Notes under the pieces: model-generated
What the model was told of the DNA's origin: nothing
What the model saw: only the letters and a program-made list of their open reading frames with translations
Databases searched by the model: none
Assembly (NCBI GenBank): GCA_034670405.1
Contig: JAXDDX010000007.1
Span: forward strand, 4,504,501 to 4,568,500
Direction: 5' to 3'
Length of the DNA: 64,000 bases
DNA from: Hoplostethus atlanticus
Lineage: Eukaryota > Chordata > Actinopteri > Trachichthyiformes > Trachichthyidae
Part shown: in pieces, positions 60,443 to 64,000 of the stretch
Layout of the letters: each line of letters opens with the position of its first letter
Position numbering within the stretch: position 1 is the first letter of the stretch
Translations under genes and position numbers: made by a program

Positions 60443-61106
60443 GAGGGGGGAGGATGGGGGTCCTTCTGTTGCCGTGGCCTTCCTCTCCTCTCCTGGCTGG
60501 TCCTCTGGAGGTTTTCCAGAGAGTCCCTGCTGTACTTAATAAAGGCCAGTCAAGCACCAGGCAGCGCTCCAAGACCTGCTATTTTCCTCCACTTCCTTCA
60601 AACATGGGCTGGAATTTTTAAGGGAAGGGAAGGGAGCGAATGAAAGAAGCTAGAGATAGGGAAAATTGAAAGAGTGAGTTTTAAGGTGCCTCGATTGCAC
60701 CGACTGTCAAAGCCGGCTGTTTGATTTACTCAAAATAAAGCAGCGGAGAAGTCTGAGGGGAAAGAAAAGCACCCAGGGCTTCATTACTGATGTGCAGCAT
60801 AGCAATTCCTGTCTCAGTCCACCAAACTGTACCTGTCCATTCCAACACTCTCCAGCCGTATAGATGTTCCCCAGACATTTCAGCAAAAGCACTTCCGAAT
60901 TGTTTCCAAACAAGTAGTCCCGCTTCTGGATTTACTGCGGTGCCGTACCAGGTTCACTTAGGTACAGTCATTCAGAGATAATGTTATGGGCTTGTACAAG
61001 GAGTAGTTGCAGAAATGTTTACAGAGGAGTTGTCAGAACATGTCAGCTGAGCAAGTACTATGGAGCCACTGAGTGTGCGTGTGCCTTTGGGGTGGTTTAC
61101 AAAACG

Positions 61107-61192
61107 TGTGTGTGTGTGTGTGTGTTTGAGAGAGAGAGAGTGTGTGAGAGAAAGAGAGAGAGAGAGAGCGAGAGAGAGAGAGAGAGAGAGAG
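61107..61192. repeat. (GT)n then (GA)n compound microsatellite
   Basis: A GT run of about 18 bases followed by GA-rich arrays to 61192. Confidence 0.95.
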
Positions 61193-62988
61193 AGGGCTGT
61201 TATTCCTCTCTGACCTTGGCTAAGGTTTCACTGAGCCTGCGGTGTCTCATGTGACCCTGTTTGGAATGGTACAGGAGCAGTGGCCTGCTCAAACCAGTCA
61301 CACTCCTTCACCTCAACACAGTGGAGAGAGTACTGCCGGATTATCAAACGCTTTTCTTTTTCCCATACAATTCATTCATCTAATTTATTAATGCGAGGTT
61401 TTATGTTTGGACCATACTTTAATTGAAACGTCCTGTTAGACAAGATCCTAAGGCTTCTACGGGCTCCGTTTGTTATTGTAGACATGCTCAGGGCCACTTG
61501 TAGAAAGTCCTTAATGAATCGTATCGGGTATTAAATCAAGATCAAGAGCAGGCCTGTCAGTTTGGTATGTACCAGCAACCCACAGCAGGAAGCTGCACGC
61601 CTTTTTAAACGTCACACGTGCTGAATGGGAACATGTTTCACAATGGCATCTCATAGAGCTGTATGAGTTATGTTTGCATTTGTATTGTGGAGTTCTGGAG
61701 GAAAGAGAGTTTTCCCGGGCTTGCACGTCACACCATGATGCAGCTTGCGCTCAGATTTCCACAAGGGAAATACGACCCGGTTGAAAAGTCTCTGTACCTG
61801 CAGCGAAAATCCTTTTGACACCAATTACGATGGTATAAATGCCCCACTTTGGCAACGCCCCTAAATGCCAGGCCAGTTTCTAATCAGGGAACATGTGGGT
61901 CAGTGGGAGAAAAACAACAGGTTCAAATGTGGCCGTGGGTTTTAGCACATCCCCGTCATATCGGCCACGAAATAAGCACAGAGATCACGATCTCTGCCCC
62001 GTGGACTGATCGTTTCATATTTTCTTTCCTGTGTTCTGTATTTTTTGCTACCTGTAGGCTAGTAGTTTGTTTGTGCATGGGAGTATGAGAAAGTGAATTA
62101 CATAGAAAGAGACAGCGAGAGACAGAAAGAGGGGGGCAGACTGATAGACACACAGACAGAGTTATTGACCTACAATGATCCGTTAGCAAAAAGAAGCAAT
62201 TCTACCTGACAAGATGTAGGCTTTTACCTATGGCTATGCATGCTGCAAAACAGAAACGAGTCCGTTTTTGCTAGCAATCGCTACCAGTGGCTGACATTCT
62301 GGCTACTCTGCAGTACAGAAGAAAATATCAGATTTAATTGTAGTTAATAAAACATTTTTTTGAAAGGAATTCACATGAACATTAGGCTCCAAAGTCCCCC
62401 AGTCCATTCTAATATTTCTCTCTTTAAGTTTTCAAAATGGCCATAAAAATGTATGACAAGTTATTACTACCATCTCGCCGCGTTGAGCCGGGGCGGAGGA
62501 GTCTGGTCCCGGAGCCGATGGTTAGGACCATTAGGTTTATGTGTGCGATAACTACATGCTATTGAGAGCTTAAACTCTGTCCTTTGGCCTCTCTGATGGG
62601 ACATAATGACGTCTAGAGCCTAGCCGCTTGACAGCCATTCAGCGGCAGCCCAGACTCGCCTTATGTAATAACGGCACAGTCTGGCGTGGCCGTGTCCTAG
62701 GATGACACATTCAATATTAATAATCACATGTACTAATCTGATTAAATACCCGGGTCAATTATTGAGTAAATAACGTTACAGTTTGAAGCAGTAGTTCCAT
62801 TACCTAATCATGACAACGGTGTGTGTCCGTCTTAGCAATTGGATAATTGAAGGCGCTCCCTGAAGCCAATTTCGAGGAGCACTCTTTTAGAGGTGAGGTG
62901 TTTCTTAATCTGCTAGCCAGGAGCTGAATGTCATTTAAGAGCGTTGGCAGACTTCCATATCTGTGACTTTGTGTCCTCCTCTATAGGT

Positions 62989-63020
<32 letters not shown>

Positions 63021-63038
63021 GAAAGAGAGAGCGAGAGA
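62989..63038. repeat. (GA)n microsatellite
   Basis: GA array with single CG and AAA interruptions. Confidence 0.95.
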
Positions 63039-63752
63039 GGACACACTGTAGTTATCTCATTCTTCACATCTGTGTCTGCATCCCTCCCATTATACTGTCT
63101 TTCAATTAAAGCTATAATGCAGATGATCGTAACACTTAATCAAGTTACTCTGACTGACAGAGGAGGAGGGTGACAGTCATTCAGTAGCTGTGGGCATGAT
63201 GAACAAGGTTTGGTTGACAAGCCGTTTACACGACGACTATTGTTCCCTTTTTACTGTAACTGTCGCTGAGAAATGTTTTTTTTTTTTTATCAATGCCGTC
63301 CAATGTATCGTTTGTGTTTGGTGAATCAGTGGGTACACACATGTATAAAAGCCGATCCACTTGTAATGGTGGAAGTGGTTATAAGGAGTTGCTAACTAGG
63401 CGTACGTGACAAAATGTCCAAAAAAGGCTCCTGCGTGGGAGCACCTCTAATTACCCTCCACACGGCTTCACATGTCTGCATGAAAATACCATAATAAAGA
63501 CACACTTGAAAAAAAATGCCCTTCGCTGCCCAATTGACAGAATTGTATATTTTGTTATGTGAGGCAAAATAAATCCCTGTCAGTCAGACTGTGTTCCTTC
63601 ATAATAAACGTGCACAGTATGTACAAATGGTGCGCAGCCATTCTAATTGAAAATCAGCCTTCGCCAATATTTGGACCGTGCTGTTTAAAGCGGCGCTATT
63701 TTGTCACGTATTGAGTCCCAGTTCATGACAGTAGGGTTTGCCTCCTCCCCAG

Positions 63753-63910
63753 TTCCCAAAGAGGGGCTGAAGAACCAGGCTGCGTTCGAGGAGATGAGGG
63801 TTAACTACATCAAGGAGCTCCGGCGTTCGGTGGGAAAAGCAACCAACAACTCTGGCCAAACCTGGCAGCGCTTCTTCCAGCTCACCAAGCTACTGGATGC
63901 CATGCATGAT
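63753..63910 (+). CDS. nr3c2: Mineralocorticoid receptor exon 8: ligand-binding domain helices 8-10 (last exon in the window)
   Basis: The exon is 158 bases, the conserved NR3C size. It completes V891 and encodes 892-943, ending exactly between codons before GTAAGT at 63911. It reads [20 protein letters not shown], then [20 protein letters not shown] and [12 protein letters not shown], matching helices 9 and 10. The next exon is not in the window. It should carry the rest of helix 10, the steroid-contacting CFYTF region, AF-2 helix 12, the stop and the 3' UTR. By the human gene that is about 51 more residues. Confidence 0.96.
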
Positions 63911-64000
63911 GTAAGTACCCTTGCCCCCCGTCTGCCTCCTATGCCAAGTGCCTACAGTACAGTGCGTGTGCCTTGGCAGCCTCTCGGTATGCCATGCCTT
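63911..64000 (+). other. Start of intron 8 of nr3c2
   Basis: Begins with a consensus GTAAGT donor; the remaining 90 bases show nothing further. Confidence 0.9.

Larger units (their letters stand above)
59099..63752 (+). other. Intron 7 of nr3c2, 4.7 kb
   Basis: Starts GTAGGC and ends CCTCCTCCCCAG. It holds GT runs at 59117-59134 and 61107-61124, GA runs at 59640-59675, 60410-60436, 61129-61192 and 62989-63038, and a short interspersed-repeat fragment near 59.9 kb. No other gene was recognised. Confidence 0.9.
2900..64000 (+). other. nr3c2: nr3c2 locus (mineralocorticoid receptor), 3' end outside the window
   Basis: Eight exons are placed: one non-coding (inferred) and seven coding. Every intron begins GT and ends AG. 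Coding exon lengths are 1805 (coding part), 128, 117, 345, 145, 131 and 158 bases. The last three and the 117-base exon match the conserved exon sizes of the NR3C steroid receptor genes. Splice phases chain without a stop for 943 codons. Intron sizes are about 1.55, 35.7, 8.2, 1.5, 2.3, 3.8 and 4.7 kb, and intron 8 runs off the end. MR is told from the glucocorticoid receptor by the N-terminal METK start, the ESMGLYM and YSLSGILGPP blocks, the hinge start [13 protein letters not shown], and [13 protein letters not shown] in the ligand domain. The 5' limit is not determined. Confidence 0.96.

Noticed and set aside
1..64000. CRISPR arrays, bacterial operons, tRNA or rRNA genes
   Set aside because: All tandem arrays seen are di- or tetranucleotide microsatellites or transposon-derived repeats; no tRNA cloverleaf or rRNA text was recognised by eye.

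Overview
The window is a piece of a vertebrate nuclear genome, almost certainly a ray-finned fish. It carries most of one gene on the + strand: the mineralocorticoid receptor, nr3c2 (nuclear receptor subfamily 3, group C). The fish assignment rests on three things: the protein reads as a teleost-type MR; dinucleotide repeats are very dense; and the mobile-element relics (an L2/Rex1-type LINE with the usual fish 3' tail, a Penelope-like element, a Tc1 transposase relic, palindromic MITEs) are a fish set. I cannot name the species. No bacterial, viral or organellar gene organisation is present.

Layout. 1-2.9 kb is upstream DNA holding a degenerate LINE (about 790-2095). 2.9-3.39 kb is a C-rich, CRE-containing block ending in a good splice donor, which I read as promoter plus non-coding exon 1 (inferred). 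Exon 2 (4943-6766) carries the start codon and the whole N-terminal transactivation domain. Intron 2 is very long (35.7 kb) and holds only repeats. Exons 3 (42504-42631) and 4 (50823-50939) encode the two zinc fingers. Exon 5 (52436-52780) encodes the hinge and the start of the ligand-binding domain. Exons 6 (55048-55192), 7 (58968-59098) and 8 (63753-63910) continue the ligand-binding domain. All splice phases join into one open frame of 943 codons with no break. The last exon (helices 10-12, stop codon, 3' UTR) lies beyond 64000. By the human gene it should add about 51 residues, giving a receptor of about 994 aa.

The pieces act as one ligand-gated transcription factor. The N-terminal domain provides AF-1 and SUMO-sensitive regulation. 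The zinc fingers bind hormone response elements. The hinge carries a basic nuclear localisation stretch. The ligand-binding domain keeps the corticosteroid-contacting residues. No second gene was found on either strand.

The observations most worth checking are: (i) a predicted uORF that crosses the exon 1/2 junction and ends 7 bases before the receptor ATG, overlapping a second out-of-frame ATG; (ii) the exon 6 acceptor, whose polypyrimidine tract is replaced by a (TG)13 microsatellite directly before TTAG; (iii) a 173-bp insertion with 12-bp flanking repeats that carries hammerhead-ribozyme-like parts with one core box inverted; (iv) a 0.3-kb duplicated segment whose edge forms a perfect 19-bp fold-back hairpin; (v) nested Penelope-like, LINE, Tc1 and MITE relics. 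I did not see a convincing wholly new biological system.
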